A program made the position numbers and the translations under genes. Below are positions 15,246-24,634 of a stretch of 64,000 nucleotides of DNA, one piece after another. The notes under the pieces were generated by a model. That model searched no databases. It was not told the DNA's origin and saw only the letters and a list, made by a program, of their open reading frames with translations. How positions within the stretch are numbered: the stretch's first letter is position 1; each line of letters starts with the position of its first letter. Source of the stretch: an uncultured Faecalitalea sp. (GTDB lineage Bacteria; Bacillota_I; Bacilli_A; Erysipelotrichales; Erysipelotrichaceae); NCBI GenBank assembly GCA_946408025.1, contig CAMJQJ010000002.1, positions 1-64,000 of the forward strand. Direction: 5' to 3'.

Positions 15246-16538
15246 ATGAGTCAAAAGCATTCAAAGAGTCAAGATGAAATATCTCAATTATTAGATTCTT
15301 TTGAAGTGGAAGATACTTTAGAAGAAAAAATGGAGAATTTCACACAAGAGAAAGAAAGACAGTCACGAATCGAAAGAGCAAAAAAGAACTCTAAAGATTT
15401 TAATAGAAGAAATACCGAAGAAATGGATCTTACACAGATCATTGATCCAATCGATGATTTTGAGTTTGAAGATGAAGAATATGAGGAAGATAGTTCACAA
15501 ACAAAGACCATGATGTGGGACAAAGATCAAATTGATCAGGAAACCACAGACACCAATAAGACCGTTGTCATCAACGATGATGAGATTCAGTCTTTGTTGG
15601 AGGAAGATAAAGGTCCGAAATTAAAACGTGAAGTTCATCGAGGAAGTGCTAAAAAGCCTAATCAAGATAAGAAAAAGATTGCGATCATCATTGCCGGTGT
15701 CGTCGCGGTGATATTGGCAGGTGTTGCCATTTTTGGTGTGATTAATCTGATTGGCGGTTTAGGAAGCGATGACCAGATTTCAGAAGAAGAACAAAAACAA
15801 AACTATGAAAAAATTCTGGCGTGGGCTAATGATTATGATTCCTTAACGGATGATGAAAAAGCCGATATCATTGATTTTGAAACAATGTTTAATCGATTGA
15901 GCGATGAACAACAAAGTGAAATCAATAAAGTGTTGAAATCAAAGACCGGAAAAACATTTGATGAATTGTTGGCACAGGCTAAATCAGATGCCAAGGACAA
16001 AGCGGATTCATCTAACAATAACACTGAAGTAGCTCAACAAAAAGCCAAGTTAAAAGAGCAGATCAGTAATCTTGAAAGTGATTTAGCTGATGCAAAACAA
16101 GCTTTAGATGATGCTAATTCAAAGCTAAGTACAGCCAAGAGCAATCTAAGTTCGATTCAATCTAAAGTTTCATCGGCAAATTCGACCTTGTCAAGTGCAC
16201 AATCTCGAAAGGCAGCAGCTGACCAGGCTTTAGCGGATCTGGAAGCAGAAAGACAGGCAATCGAAGATAAAGATAATTCTGAATTAACAAATGAAGATTA
16301 TCAAAGACTTCAGGAACTTTATAACAAGCGTCCTGGCTTATTGCAGGAACAAAGTGATGCACAATCTGCAGTAGAAAGCGCACAGGCAACATATGATGAT
16401 TTAGTTTCTCAACAAACGCAGGCCAGCAGTGAAGTGGATAGTGCGCAAAGTGTGGTTAATGAAGCTCAAAGCAAATATGATTCTATCAATTCAGAATTAC
16501 AGAGCTTGCGAAAACAATTGGATAGTTTAGATGATTAG
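15246..16538 (+). CDS. Single-span membrane protein with extracytoplasmic coiled coil, hypothetical
   Basis: Not a recognised family. The 430-residue protein begins with a very acidic cytoplasmic region (about residues 1-140, including DDFEFEDEEYEEDSS). A KKP...KKK patch and one membrane span (KKIAIIIAGVVAVILAGVAIFG, about 142-165) follow, then a roughly 100-residue linker with DDEKADIIDFETMFNRLSDEQQ. The C-terminal 165 residues form a Ser/Ala-rich coiled coil with heptad-like repeats. No cleavable signal peptide is seen. The start is the ATG at 15246, 8 bases after AAAGGGGG. It follows comFC closely and may share its transcript. A surface-anchoring, secretion or division-related role is conceivable but unsupported. 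Confidence 0.7.
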   Translation: MSQKHSKSQDEISQLLDSFEVEDTLEEKMENFTQEKERQSRIERAKKNSKDFNRRNTEEMDLTQIIDPIDDFEFEDEEYEEDSSQTKTMMWDKDQIDQETTDTNKTVVINDDEIQSLLEEDKGPKLKREVHRGSAKKPNQDKKKIAIIIAGVVAVILAGVAIFGVINLIGGLGSDDQISEEEQKQNYEKILAWANDYDSLTDDEKADIIDFETMFNRLSDEQQSEINKVLKSKTGKTFDELLAQAKSDAKDKADSSNNNTEVAQQKAKLKEQISNLESDLADAKQALDDANSKLSTAKSNLSSIQSKVSSANSTLSSAQSRKAAADQALADLEAERQAIEDKDNSELTNEDYQRLQELYNKRPGLLQEQSDAQSAVESAQATYDDLVSQQTQASSEVDSAQSVVNEAQSKYDSINSELQSLRKQLDSLDD

Positions 16539-16544
16539 TAATGT

Positions 16545-16581
16545 AGATCTTTCTGTTTGATGCAGGAAGATCTTTTTTTTG
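16545..16581 (+). terminator. Terminator after the coiled-coil gene
   Basis: AGATCTTTCTG (16545-16555) pairs with CAGGAAGATCT (16563-16573), followed by eight T. Confidence 0.9.
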
Positions 16582-16633
16582 ATCAATTTTAATGCAAAGA
16601 AAGTCTTAGAACATGATTTTTTCCGTTTCTAGT

Positions 16634-16661
16634 TTGAATGCATGCTAATTTTTGTTAGAAT
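16634..16661 (+). promoter_or_regulatory. Promoter of the glmU-prs unit
   Basis: TTGAAT at 16634-16639 and TAGAAT at 16656-16661, 16 bp apart, 25 bp before glmU. Confidence 0.5.
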
Positions 16662-16685
16662 AGTATAGGAAAGCAAGGTGAAAAA

Positions 16686-18038
16686 ATGCGTAACGCTATC
16701 ATATTGGCGGCCGGCAAAGGAACTCGTATGAAATCGGATGCAAGTAAGGTAATGCATACGATCATTGACCGGCCAATGTTAGGATATATCATTGATGCAT
16801 TGAAAGCTGTGCATGTTGATCGAATCGTGGTTGTTGTGGGATATCAGGCGCAGACGATCAAGGATGCTTATCCAGATGTAGAATTTGCAATGCAGGAAAC
16901 CCAATTAGGAACAGGACATGCAGTAATGCAGTGCCAATGTTTAAAAGATGCTAAAGGAGATACGTTGATCATCAACGGAGATGGTCCATGTATTCAACCA
17001 GAAACTCTAGAAAGACTGTTTAAAGAAAATGAAGATGCAGCTGGAACTTTATTGACAGCCGTACTTGAAGATGGAGCTCATTATGGACGTATCGTTCGTA
17101 ATGAAAATAATGATGTTGTCTCTATCGTAGAGGCAAAAGATTGTACAGAGGAACAAAAACAGATTCGTGAAATCAATGCGGGAATGTATTGTTTCAAGAA
17201 TGATGTATTGTTTGAAAACATCAATGAATTAAAGACAAATAATGCTCAGCATGAATATTACTTAACTGATATCGTTTCTATTCTTTCTTCAAAAGGAATG
17301 AAGATCAAAGGCCTTCCAATTGAAGATCGAGACGAAGTGATGGGAATCAACGATTGCGTAGAATTAAATAAGGCATATACGTGGATGAGAAATAAACTCA
17401 ATCATAAATGGATGGCCAATGGAGTTCAGATCGTAGACCCAGAACGTACTGTAATTGGAAAAGATGTAGTTATTGGACATGATGTCATCATTCATCCAAA
17501 TGTGGAAATTTTAGGGAAAACAGTTATTGGAGACCATGTAGAGATTTTAGGTGGTTCTTATTTGAATAATGCTGTTATCAAAGATCATGTAACGATCGAT
17601 TCCAGCAAGATCCAGGATTCAAGCGTGGATGAATATACTACGGTTGGACCAATGTCTCATTTACGAAACAATACTCATGTTGGAAAACATTGCCGTATTG
17701 GTAACTTTGTTGAATTTAAGAACACAAATTTTGGCGATGGTTCAAAATGTGCTCATTTAACGTATGTTGGAGACAGTGATGTTGGTAAAAATGTTAATTT
17801 TGGTTGTGGCGTAGTCACAGTAAATTATGATGGCAAAAACAAGTTTAGAACAACGATCAAAGATGGAGCTTTCATCGGATCTAATGTAAACTTGATTGCG
17901 CCGGTCACGATCGGAGAAAATGCTCTGTTAGCTGCCGGCAGTACGATAACGGATGATGTTGAAGATGGCGATATGGGAATCGCAAGAAATCGTCAATCCA
18001 ACAAAGAAGGTTATGGTACACAATATAAAAACAAGTAG
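16686..18038 (+). CDS. glmU: Bifunctional UDP-N-acetylglucosamine diphosphorylase / glucosamine-1-phosphate N-acetyltransferase GlmU
   Basis: Makes UDP-GlcNAc for peptidoglycan and wall polymers in two steps. The N-terminal uridylyltransferase domain (about residues 1-230) starts with IILAAGKGTRMKSD. The C-terminal left-handed beta-helix (about 250-440) has hexapeptide repeats and the acetyltransferase segments RIGNFVEFKN and TVNYDGKNK. The 450-residue length is standard. AAGGTG lies 5 bases before the ATG. prs follows after 15 bp, the conserved Bacillota pairing. Confidence 0.96.
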   Translation: MRNAIILAAGKGTRMKSDASKVMHTIIDRPMLGYIIDALKAVHVDRIVVVVGYQAQTIKDAYPDVEFAMQETQLGTGHAVMQCQCLKDAKGDTLIINGDGPCIQPETLERLFKENEDAAGTLLTAVLEDGAHYGRIVRNENNDVVSIVEAKDCTEEQKQIREINAGMYCFKNDVLFENINELKTNNAQHEYYLTDIVSILSSKGMKIKGLPIEDRDEVMGINDCVELNKAYTWMRNKLNHKWMANGVQIVDPERTVIGKDVVIGHDVIIHPNVEILGKTVIGDHVEILGGSYLNNAVIKDHVTIDSSKIQDSSVDEYTTVGPMSHLRNNTHVGKHCRIGNFVEFKNTNFGDGSKCAHLTYVGDSDVGKNVNFGCGVVTVNYDGKNKFRTTIKDGAFIGSNVNLIAPVTIGENALLAAGSTITDDVEDGDMGIARNRQSNKEGYGTQYKNK

Positions 18039-18053
18039 AGGGAAGGACAAAAC

Positions 18054-19013
18054 ATGAACAACACAATTGTATTCGCATTATCATCAAGCGTAGGACTCGC
18101 AAAAGAAATTTGTAAGGAATTAAATTTACCATTAGGAAAATGTGAAGTAAAACATTTTGCTGATGGTGAAATCTTAGTTGAATTAGGAGAATCTGTACGA
18201 GGAAAGCATGTGTATTTTGTACAGAGCACAAACAAACCAGTTAATGAAAACTTAATGGAATTATTGATTGGTATCGATGCATGTAAACGTGCCAGTGCTG
18301 CAACCGTTAACTGTATCATTCCTTATTATGGATATGCTCGTCAGGATCGTAAGGCAAAACCTCGTCAGCCAATTACTTCTAAACTAGTCGCAAATCTATT
18401 AGAAAGCGCTGGGGCAAACCGCGTTGTAACGATGGATCTCCATGCAACTCAGATTCAGGGATATTTTGATATTCCAACAGATGATATCACATCTCTAGGT
18501 TTGATTGCGGATTACTTCAAACATAAAGAAGACCTAAATATAGAAGATATCGTTGTAGTATCTCCAGACCATGGTGGAACTGTACGTGCTCGTAATTTAG
18601 CGGAAAGTTTAAATGCTCCTGTTGCAATCATTGACAAACGTCGTCCTAAACCAAATGTTGCGGTTGCGATGAACTTACTTGGAGATGTAAATGGAAAAGT
18701 AGCGGTCATTATTGATGATATGGTTGATACAGCTGGTACTTTAGTATCTGGTATCGACATGTTAAAGGCAAAAGGGGCAACAGCAGTTTATGCTTGTTGT
18801 ACACACGGTATTCTTTCAGGGCCTGCAATTGAGCGCTTGAAAAATGCTGGGCTTGCCGGATTTATTTGTACGAATACAATTGATCAGACAGAAAAACAAA
18901 AAGAATACCCAGAAATGGTTGTTCTTTCAGTAGCACCATTGATTGCAGCTGTGATCAGTGCGGTAGAACATAATTCTTCAATGTCTGATGCATTATCACA
19001 TGCTTTTGAATAA
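18054..19013 (+). CDS. prs: Ribose-phosphate pyrophosphokinase
   Basis: Makes PRPP from ribose 5-phosphate and ATP for nucleotide, His and Trp synthesis. The 319-residue enzyme has the class I features: the flexible-loop region YARQDRKAKPRQPITSK, VVSPDHGGTVRAR, and the PRPP-binding loop VIIDDMVDTAGTL. GGGAAGGA at 18040-18047 precedes the ATG. It forms a unit with glmU. A small Spx/ArsC-like gene follows after 6 bp. Confidence 0.96.
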   Translation: MNNTIVFALSSSVGLAKEICKELNLPLGKCEVKHFADGEILVELGESVRGKHVYFVQSTNKPVNENLMELLIGIDACKRASAATVNCIIPYYGYARQDRKAKPRQPITSKLVANLLESAGANRVVTMDLHATQIQGYFDIPTDDITSLGLIADYFKHKEDLNIEDIVVVSPDHGGTVRARNLAESLNAPVAIIDKRRPKPNVAVAMNLLGDVNGKVAVIIDDMVDTAGTLVSGIDMLKAKGATAVYACCTHGILSGPAIERLKNAGLAGFICTNTIDQTEKQKEYPEMVVLSVAPLIAAVISAVEHNSSMSDALSHAFE

Positions 19014-19019
19014 AATAAT

Positions 19020-19376
19020 ATGAAAACACTATTTATTGGATATCCAAAATGCACGACATGCAAGAAAGCATACGCTGCTCTTTGCGATTTAGGGATTGAA
19101 GCAGAATATAGAAATATCAAAGAAGACAATCCATCAAAAGAAGAAATTCAAGGTTGGATTGATCAAGGTGTTTCTATTGACAAGTTATTCAATACCAGCG
19201 GAATGCTTTATCGCGAATTAAATGTAAAAGAAAAACGCAAGACTTACACCCAGGAGCAGTTAATTGAATTGCTGGCTTCAGATGGGATGTTGGTCAAGCG
19301 TCCGATCGTTATTCAAGAGGATAAGATCATTATTGGTAATAAACCAAATGATTATACTTCTTTGAACAAAGATTGA
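19020..19376 (+). CDS. Arsenate reductase/Spx family thioredoxin-like protein
   Basis: A 118-residue member of the ArsC/Spx/YffB superfamily with the redox motif CTTC near the N-terminus (GYPKCTTCKKA) and the family segment LVKRPIVI near the C-terminus. Spx proteins use the Cys pair to sense thiol stress and bind RNA polymerase; ArsC-like members reduce arsenate. The RNA-polymerase-binding Gly and Arg of classic Spx are not clearly present, so a YusI/ArsC-like function is as likely. The start is 6 bp after prs with no strong ribosome site. The gene overlaps convergent tatD by 25 bp. Confidence 0.83.
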   Translation: MKTLFIGYPKCTTCKKAYAALCDLGIEAEYRNIKEDNPSKEEIQGWIDQGVSIDKLFNTSGMLYRELNVKEKRKTYTQEQLIELLASDGMLVKRPIVIQEDKIIIGNKPNDYTSLNKD

Positions 19377-20107
19377 AAGTTATCAGAAATCTGTGTACAT
19401 AGAGTTTCAACATCGATCTCTTTTAGTTCACAGATTTTTTTTGTCGTGAATTCAACATATTTTGGTTCATTTGTCTTACCACGATAAGGAACTGGTGTTA
19501 AATAAGGTGAATCTGTTTCTGTCAAAATTCTGTCTAAAGGACAAAATGTTGCGCATTCAACACCTTGACGATTGTTTTTAAATGTAATTGGACCCGCAAA
19601 AGATATATAGGCCCCCATTTTTAAACATTCATTCATAGTTTCTTTGCTTCCGGAAAAACAATGGAAGATGATTTTGGTCTTTGCGTGATCTCTTAAGATA
19701 TCCAGGCAGTCTTTTGTTGCTTCTCGCATATGGATGGATATAGGAAGATTGGCTCGATTGGCCATTTGGATTTGTCTGATAAAAAGCTCTTTTTGTTCGT
19801 CGATAAATGATTTATCCCAGTAATAATCCAAACCAATTTCACCTAGACAATCTATCTGATTTGAATCAATTGCCTTTTGTAAGATCTGTATGTGTTTTTC
19901 AGTAATGTCTTTGGCATCTTGAGGGAACCATCCAAAGGCGATTTTAAAATGAGGATGTGTTTCTTTAAGTGCTAATGCTCTTTTGAATTCTATTTCGTTT
20001 GTACACATGATCATGCAATTGGATATTTCGCGCATGTTTTCTAAAACTTCATTGATTCTTTCATATAATCGATCTTCTGTGATATGACAATGGCTATCTG
20101 TATACAT
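19352..20107 (-). CDS. tatD: TatD family metal-dependent hydrolase
   Basis: TIM-barrel deoxyribonuclease-type hydrolase of 251 residues. Metal-binding motifs are present: DSHCH at residues 4-8, [26 protein letters not shown] and [19 protein letters not shown]. Family members act as 3'-5' exonucleases in DNA repair or in D-aminoacyl-tRNA quality control. AGGAGG lies just upstream of its ATG on the coding strand. The 3' end runs 25 bp into the opposite-strand Spx-like gene. Confidence 0.92.
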   Translation of the reverse strand: MYTDSHCHITEDRLYERINEVLENMREISNCMIMCTNEIEFKRALALKETHPHFKIAFGWFPQDAKDITEKHIQILQKAIDSNQIDCLGEIGLDYYWDKSFIDEQKELFIRQIQMANRANLPISIHMREATKDCLDILRDHAKTKIIFHCFSGSKETMNECLKMGAYISFAGPITFKNNRQGVECATFCPLDRILTETDSPYLTPVPYRGKTNEPKYVEFTTKKICELKEIDVETLCTQISDNFQSLFKEV

Positions 20108-20203
20108 ATAGTAAATACCTCCTGGTCTAAAAAATATATAAACATAATTTTTTTATCTTTTCAATCTATGATAAAATATCGAAGACATAGAAAGGAAATT
20201 AAA

Positions 20204-20911
20204 ATGAAATTCTATACAAAAATTGCCAGTGCTCTAGTATTGAGCTTAGCTTTGGTGGGCTGCTCAAGTACGCAGAGCGAACCACAATCAGAAGATATAA
20301 CTGATGAAACAACACAAATTCCTGAATTAGATACCTTGATTCAGTTTCAAGATTCATATCCAGATGATATGCAGGTTGCGATTATGAATACAGATCAGGG
20401 AGAAATTGATTTTGTCTTATTTGCAGATCAGGCACCAAAAGCTGTAGAAAATTTTGTGACCCATGCTAAAGAAGGATATTATAATGGAGTTACGTTTCAT
20501 CGTGTCATTGACGATTTTATGATTCAGACGGGAGATCCAACAGGTACTGGTTCTGGTGGAGAGAGCATTTGGGGCGAACCTTTTGAAGATGAATTCAGTT
20601 ATGAATTATATAATTTCAGAGGAGCGGTATCTATGGCAAATTCTGGTGAAGATACTAACGGAAGTCAATTCTTTATTGTTCAGGCTGATACTGTAGAACA
20701 GGAGCTGAATGGATGGCCTACGCTGGCAGAAGAGAAATATCATGAAGTTGGCGGAACACCATGGTTGGATCAAGTTCATACGGTATTTGGACAAGTGATT
20801 TCAGGGATGGATGTTGTAGATGCGATTGCTGATTTAGAGGATACGGATATTACAGCTGTAATCAACACAATTGAGATCATTACTTATAAAGAATATAAGG
20901 AAACGCATTAA
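20204..20911 (+). CDS. Lipoprotein peptidyl-prolyl cis-trans isomerase, cyclophilin type
   Basis: The 235-residue precursor begins [22 protein letters not shown], a lipoprotein signal with the lipobox LVGC, so the mature protein is anchored on the outer face of the membrane. A cyclophilin domain (about residues 60-232) follows, with [28 protein letters not shown] and SQFFIV. It probably helps fold secreted proteins. The start at 20204 is set by AAAGGAAA just upstream and by the signal peptide; the frame is open further upstream but without a plausible N-terminus. A strong terminator follows. Confidence 0.92.
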   Translation: MKFYTKIASALVLSLALVGCSSTQSEPQSEDITDETTQIPELDTLIQFQDSYPDDMQVAIMNTDQGEIDFVLFADQAPKAVENFVTHAKEGYYNGVTFHRVIDDFMIQTGDPTGTGSGGESIWGEPFEDEFSYELYNFRGAVSMANSGEDTNGSQFFIVQADTVEQELNGWPTLAEEKYHEVGGTPWLDQVHTVFGQVISGMDVVDAIADLEDTDITAVINTIEIITYKEYKETH

Positions 20912-20914
20912 GTA

Positions 20915-20948
20915 AAAAAACATGTCTGATTTAAACAGACATGTTTTT
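20915..20948. terminator. Bidirectional terminator after the cyclophilin gene
   Basis: AAAAAA-CATGTCTG (20915-20928), 6-base loop, CAGACATG-TTTTTT (20935-20948). It serves both the cyclophilin gene and the opposing ABC permease gene. Confidence 0.92.
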
Positions 20949-22579
20949 TAGATTCCTTTTTTTAAGTAACGCAATATGAGTTTTGGCCCAAAGATATACA
21001 TGATAATTATAATTAGGATAAAAATGATAGAAACAAAAATTGTATAATAAATTAAGTGATTAAAAATATTGAATAAAAAGAATGGGGCACAAACGACGAC
21101 GATGATTGCCCAGCTAGCTAAAAATTCAAATACAACATTTAAGTTGTTTTTGATTGCACTTGTTTCATCTTCCCAATTGGTTTTTGGATGAATGCCATCG
21201 ATAAGAAGGGCTAGAAAATTAACTAATAAACTTGCTAACAAAGTGCCGAAAAGATATGCGATGTCATAGTATATTGGATAGGTCAAAAACATATGAACAG
21301 GAATCAGTAATAAGATACATGATAATACTGAAAAAAAGATGCCTAGAGATACTTTTGCTGCTAGTTGTTTAGAGAAATCAAAAGGAATATATAACATAAA
21401 AGATATATTTTTTCCCTCTCTTGAAAAAGCTGTGGCGCTGATTCCATTTAAGGAGCCAAAGAAAAAGCCAATGATCAGACCACCTAGATAGAGCCATAAT
21501 GGTAAATTGATGAATTGAGTGATCTCAATAGACGCTAAAGCGGTTTTTGCATCATTTATTTCTGGGAATGCCATAAATACTACGATCATAATGATTGGTG
21601 CTACCAGCCCAGATAAAACACAGTTAGAAAAATAGGCTGGAGTACGCATTAACTTATAAAAATCTATTTTCAAATAGCTGAAAAACGGATTTGTTTGACG
21701 AATTGTTTTAAGTTTCTTATTACGTTTAGAAACAGATCCTTTGGCATTGGTAGCTGAAATTAAATATAAGTATTTGGAACATAAATAGAAAAGGCCACCG
21801 GTAATACAAATGATTACAAGATGAAGGGCAAGGTCGATGATTGATATATTTACAATAGCTCTTGTCGCAAAAGGTATATTGAAGAACAATTGTGTTAAAA
21901 ACGATAGCGTTTCTGGATTCTTTTGTAGCATTGACAGTAAGATGGCAGGATCTTCAACGGATGTGCCACTGACCAAACCGGAGGCAGCTCCAATACCAAC
22001 CGCAATTATGATTGAGATAACACCTGTAATTAAGTTGAAGCGGTCTTTATTTTTGAAAAAGGGAATAAATCGGAAAACAATGATCCAAAAAATGCCGACA
22101 ATAAAGGCAGGTGCCAAAGTAACAAAAGGTAGCTGAATGATAAAAGCTAATATTTGTACAATGTTTGCTCCAGCTATGATATAAGCGGCCAACATCGGGA
22201 TTGTGACAAAAAGACTAGTTAAGAATAATGAGATATAAACAATGATAAATTTTGCAAAAATAATCATTGTAGGAGATACAGGTAGTACTAAAAGATGGTT
22301 TAGATCATTAGAGAAGTAGAATACGGAAGGAAACATAAACAATGCGATCCAGAGAACTAGAAATCCTGTAATACTAAATCCAAGCTGCAGAATCATTAGG
22401 TCTAGGTTCAATGTGGAAAAAGCAGAATGAAAAAACATATAGAACATAGCTAATGAAGGTAAAATACATAGAAAAACAAAGAACCCAACGAGTAAAGATT
22501 GTTTACCTTTTTTGGAATGGATATCAATTTTATAGTTGGCTTTAAATAGTAGTTTTGTCAATGTAAAAAGATCATGCAT
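20948..22579 (-). CDS. ABC transporter permease, ABC-2 type exporter
   Basis: A 543-residue integral membrane protein with about twelve hydrophobic segments in two blocks, joined by a basic cytoplasmic loop (SKRNKKLKTIRQTNPFFSYLKIDFYKLMRTPAYF). It overlaps the upstream ATPase gene by 8 bp, so the pair forms one transporter. Such large permeases partner a single ATPase and are usually annotated as exporters of unknown substrate; bacitracin or antimicrobial-peptide efflux and lantibiotic immunity are alternatives. No substrate clue is visible in the neighbourhood. Confidence 0.82.
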   Translation of the reverse strand: MHDLFTLTKLLFKANYKIDIHSKKGKQSLLVGFFVFLCILPSLAMFYMFFHSAFSTLNLDLMILQLGFSITGFLVLWIALFMFPSVFYFSNDLNHLLVLPVSPTMIIFAKFIIVYISLFLTSLFVTIPMLAAYIIAGANIVQILAFIIQLPFVTLAPAFIVGIFWIIVFRFIPFFKNKDRFNLITGVISIIIAVGIGAASGLVSGTSVEDPAILLSMLQKNPETLSFLTQLFFNIPFATRAIVNISIIDLALHLVIICITGGLFYLCSKYLYLISATNAKGSVSKRNKKLKTIRQTNPFFSYLKIDFYKLMRTPAYFSNCVLSGLVAPIIMIVVFMAFPEINDAKTALASIEITQFINLPLWLYLGGLIIGFFFGSLNGISATAFSREGKNISFMLYIPFDFSKQLAAKVSLGIFFSVLSCILLLIPVHMFLTYPIYYDIAYLFGTLLASLLVNFLALLIDGIHPKTNWEDETSAIKNNLNVVFEFLASWAIIVVVCAPFFLFNIFNHLIYYTIFVSIIFILIIIIMYIFGPKLILRYLKKGI

Positions 22580-23294
22580 GTTTTGTAACCTCTAGGAAGA
22601 CGTCTTCTAAACTTTCTTTTTCTGGGTATTGTGCTTTTAAATCTTCAAGCGTGCCATCATAACGAATCTTTCCGTGATCGATGATAATTATTTTGTCACA
22701 CAGTCTTTCTGCGACCTCTAGAACATGGGTCGAGAAGATAACTGTATTTCCTTGATGGGCGTGCTCTTTCATTTTTTCTTTTAATAAATAAGAGCTGGCA
22801 GGATCTAGACCTGTCATTGGTTCATCTAAGATCCAAATATTTGGATCTATTACCAATGTTGCGATTAAGATAGCTTTTTGCCGCATACCATGAGAATAGC
22901 TGGACATACGATCGTTTAAAGCATCTTTGATTTCAAATTCTTCAGCTAGTGTTTTAATACGAGCATCTCGTGTAGCGGTGTCAATGTGGTAGATGTCTGC
23001 CATGAAATTAATATATTCAAGGCCAGATAAACGTAAGAATAAGTCAGGATTGTCTGGGACAAGACCGAATTCTCTTTTTGCGTTGATTGGATCTTTAGAA
23101 ATATCTTTCCCATTTAGTTTTATGCTTCCGCTATCAGGCTGTAAAACGCCGGTCATCATATGAATGGAAGTCGTTTTGCCAGCCCCGTTTGGGCCAATAA
23201 AGCCAGTTATGCACCCAGTTGGAATCGTAACCGTGATGTCATCAACTGCTTTTTTAGTTCCAAACGTTTTTGATACGTGATTGATTTCTATCAT
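22572..23294 (-). CDS. ABC transporter ATP-binding protein
   Basis: A 240-residue ATPase with Walker A GPNGAGKTT, Q-loop region, signature SYSHGMRQK (a variant of LSGGQ, common in ABC-2 export ATPases), Walker B IWILDEPMTGLDP and switch His in STHVLE. The start is the ATG at 23294, preceded by GGGAGG; the frame is open another 29 codons upstream without support. A small hairpin, CTGGT-TTTT-ACCAG, lies just ahead of the ribosome site on the coding strand. It pairs with the permease gene downstream. Confidence 0.93.
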   Translation of the reverse strand: MIEINHVSKTFGTKKAVDDITVTIPTGCITGFIGPNGAGKTTSIHMMTGVLQPDSGSIKLNGKDISKDPINAKREFGLVPDNPDLFLRLSGLEYINFMADIYHIDTATRDARIKTLAEEFEIKDALNDRMSSYSHGMRQKAILIATLVIDPNIWILDEPMTGLDPASSYLLKEKMKEHAHQGNTVIFSTHVLEVAERLCDKIIIIDHGKIRYDGTLEDLKAQYPEKESLEDVFLEVTKHA

Positions 23295-23414
23295 AAAAAA
23301 ACCTCCCGCCTGGTAAAAACCAGTTGCTTTATGAAACCATAATATCATATTTAAGAAAACTAAAATATAATATAAGTTCATTTTAGCTCGGGAGGGTGGA
23401 TATAATTGTCAAGA

Positions 23415-24326
23415 TTAATCAATAAAATGATTCCACATAGGTTCTTGAATAAGTTCAAAGGCCTGACTTGCGTTACGAACATCTTCTTTGACCCACTTGG
23501 AGAATAGTTTGTAATTGTTCAAACGGGCTAAAATTGTCCCTTGATTACGTGGAATATCAAACGGGAATAATTTTTCGATTCTTTCATCCATTGAAACAAT
23601 AAAGGAAATAGCTTCGTTGCGGATTGCCAGATACCGCAATAAATCCAAGATTGCATTAACATCCAGGTAAAGCATAACATCAATTTTGACGTGGTTATTT
23701 AAAACTTTATAAATTGCAAATCCGTGGGGTTGATCGTTATGCATCATGATGGCTACTTTCTTTTTGCAGTCTAGAGCATAATGAATTTGATCTTCAAAGT
23801 CTTCTTTTGAAAGAATGATACTTCCATCAAAATGAGACATAAATTCAAGATACAGTGGATAAAGGTCCATATTTGGATGATAAAAACGAATGTTTTTATC
23901 GTTGCCTTGATTACATTTATCCGATGGGATCCAGTAGTATTTTGTTTTTGAAATACAAGAAAAACTACGATTTTCAAAAAGTTTTGGAAAATTTGTATAG
24001 ACCATTGTCAATAATTCATTATAGCTGGATTGTTCCAAAAAAGCCTCTAACAACTGTCCAAATTGATCGCGTTGACGATAATCAGGCAGTGTAGCTGCCA
24101 GTGATATTGTTGCTACGGCAATCTTTTGGTGTTTGAAAGATAGAATCCTTCGTTTGGTTTGAAGACAAGAAGTCAAACGGCCATCCTGCCAATAACAAAA
24201 CATCGTTTCAGGTTTGAACTCATGTTTCATCCATGCCTGAATCTGCTCGTCATTCATATTTAACATTGATTTTTTTAACAGCTTTTGAATTTCATCGTAG
24301 TAGCCGATTGCGTTTTGACAAATCAT
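23415..24326 (-). CDS. GNAT family N-acetyltransferase (Eis-like)
   Basis: A 303-residue protein with an N-terminal GNAT domain whose acetyl-CoA-binding region reads VATISLAATLPDYRQRDQFGQLL. A second, weaker acetyltransferase-like half follows, as in the Eis-type architecture. The substrate is unknown. The start overlaps the end of the small membrane protein gene by 4 bp (ATGA), so the two are translationally coupled. It lies upstream of, and on the same strand as, the ABC exporter genes, though about 120 bp separates them. Confidence 0.75.
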   Translation of the reverse strand: MICQNAIGYYDEIQKLLKKSMLNMNDEQIQAWMKHEFKPETMFCYWQDGRLTSCLQTKRRILSFKHQKIAVATISLAATLPDYRQRDQFGQLLEAFLEQSSYNELLTMVYTNFPKLFENRSFSCISKTKYYWIPSDKCNQGNDKNIRFYHPNMDLYPLYLEFMSHFDGSIILSKEDFEDQIHYALDCKKKVAIMMHNDQPHGFAIYKVLNNHVKIDVMLYLDVNAILDLLRYLAIRNEAISFIVSMDERIEKLFPFDIPRNQGTILARLNNYKLFSKWVKEDVRNASQAFELIQEPMWNHFID

Positions 24327-24595
24327 TGTGTATCTCCATCATCTTCACGTTCTGTGTATTCGACATCAATTGCATCGTGTTTGGATGGGTTGGAATAGGT
24401 GTAATCCGTTTGATCGTGAGTGTCTTCATAATATGTATTATCTTCATAGTTATTATGATGCTTGCGTCCCTGAAATATACTTCTTAATAAACCTAAGATC
24501 AAAAAGAAAAGTAGGATCGGAGCCAAAAAAGGTAGAATATATCCGATAAAAATAAAAATTATCAATACGACAATAAAATAAAAGAATAGATTCAT
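24323..24595 (-). CDS. Small membrane protein, hypothetical
   Basis: A 90-residue protein with a strongly hydrophobic N-terminal region of about 45 residues (likely one or two spans, rich in Phe, Ile and Leu). A basic turn (RSIFQGRKHH) and a very acidic, Tyr/Asp/Thr-rich tail follow (EDNTYYEDTHDQTDYTY...). The ATG at 24595 is preferred because AGAGG lies 9 bases upstream; a GTG at 24604 is in frame. It overlaps the acetyltransferase start by 4 bp. Function unknown. Confidence 0.65.
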   Translation of the reverse strand: MNLFFYFIVVLIIFIFIGYILPFLAPILLFFLILGLLRSIFQGRKHHNNYEDNTYYEDTHDQTDYTYSNPSKHDAIDVEYTEREDDGDTQ

Positions 24596-24634
24596 GATGA
24601 TCACCTCTTAAAGTATAACATAAGAATATCTAGG

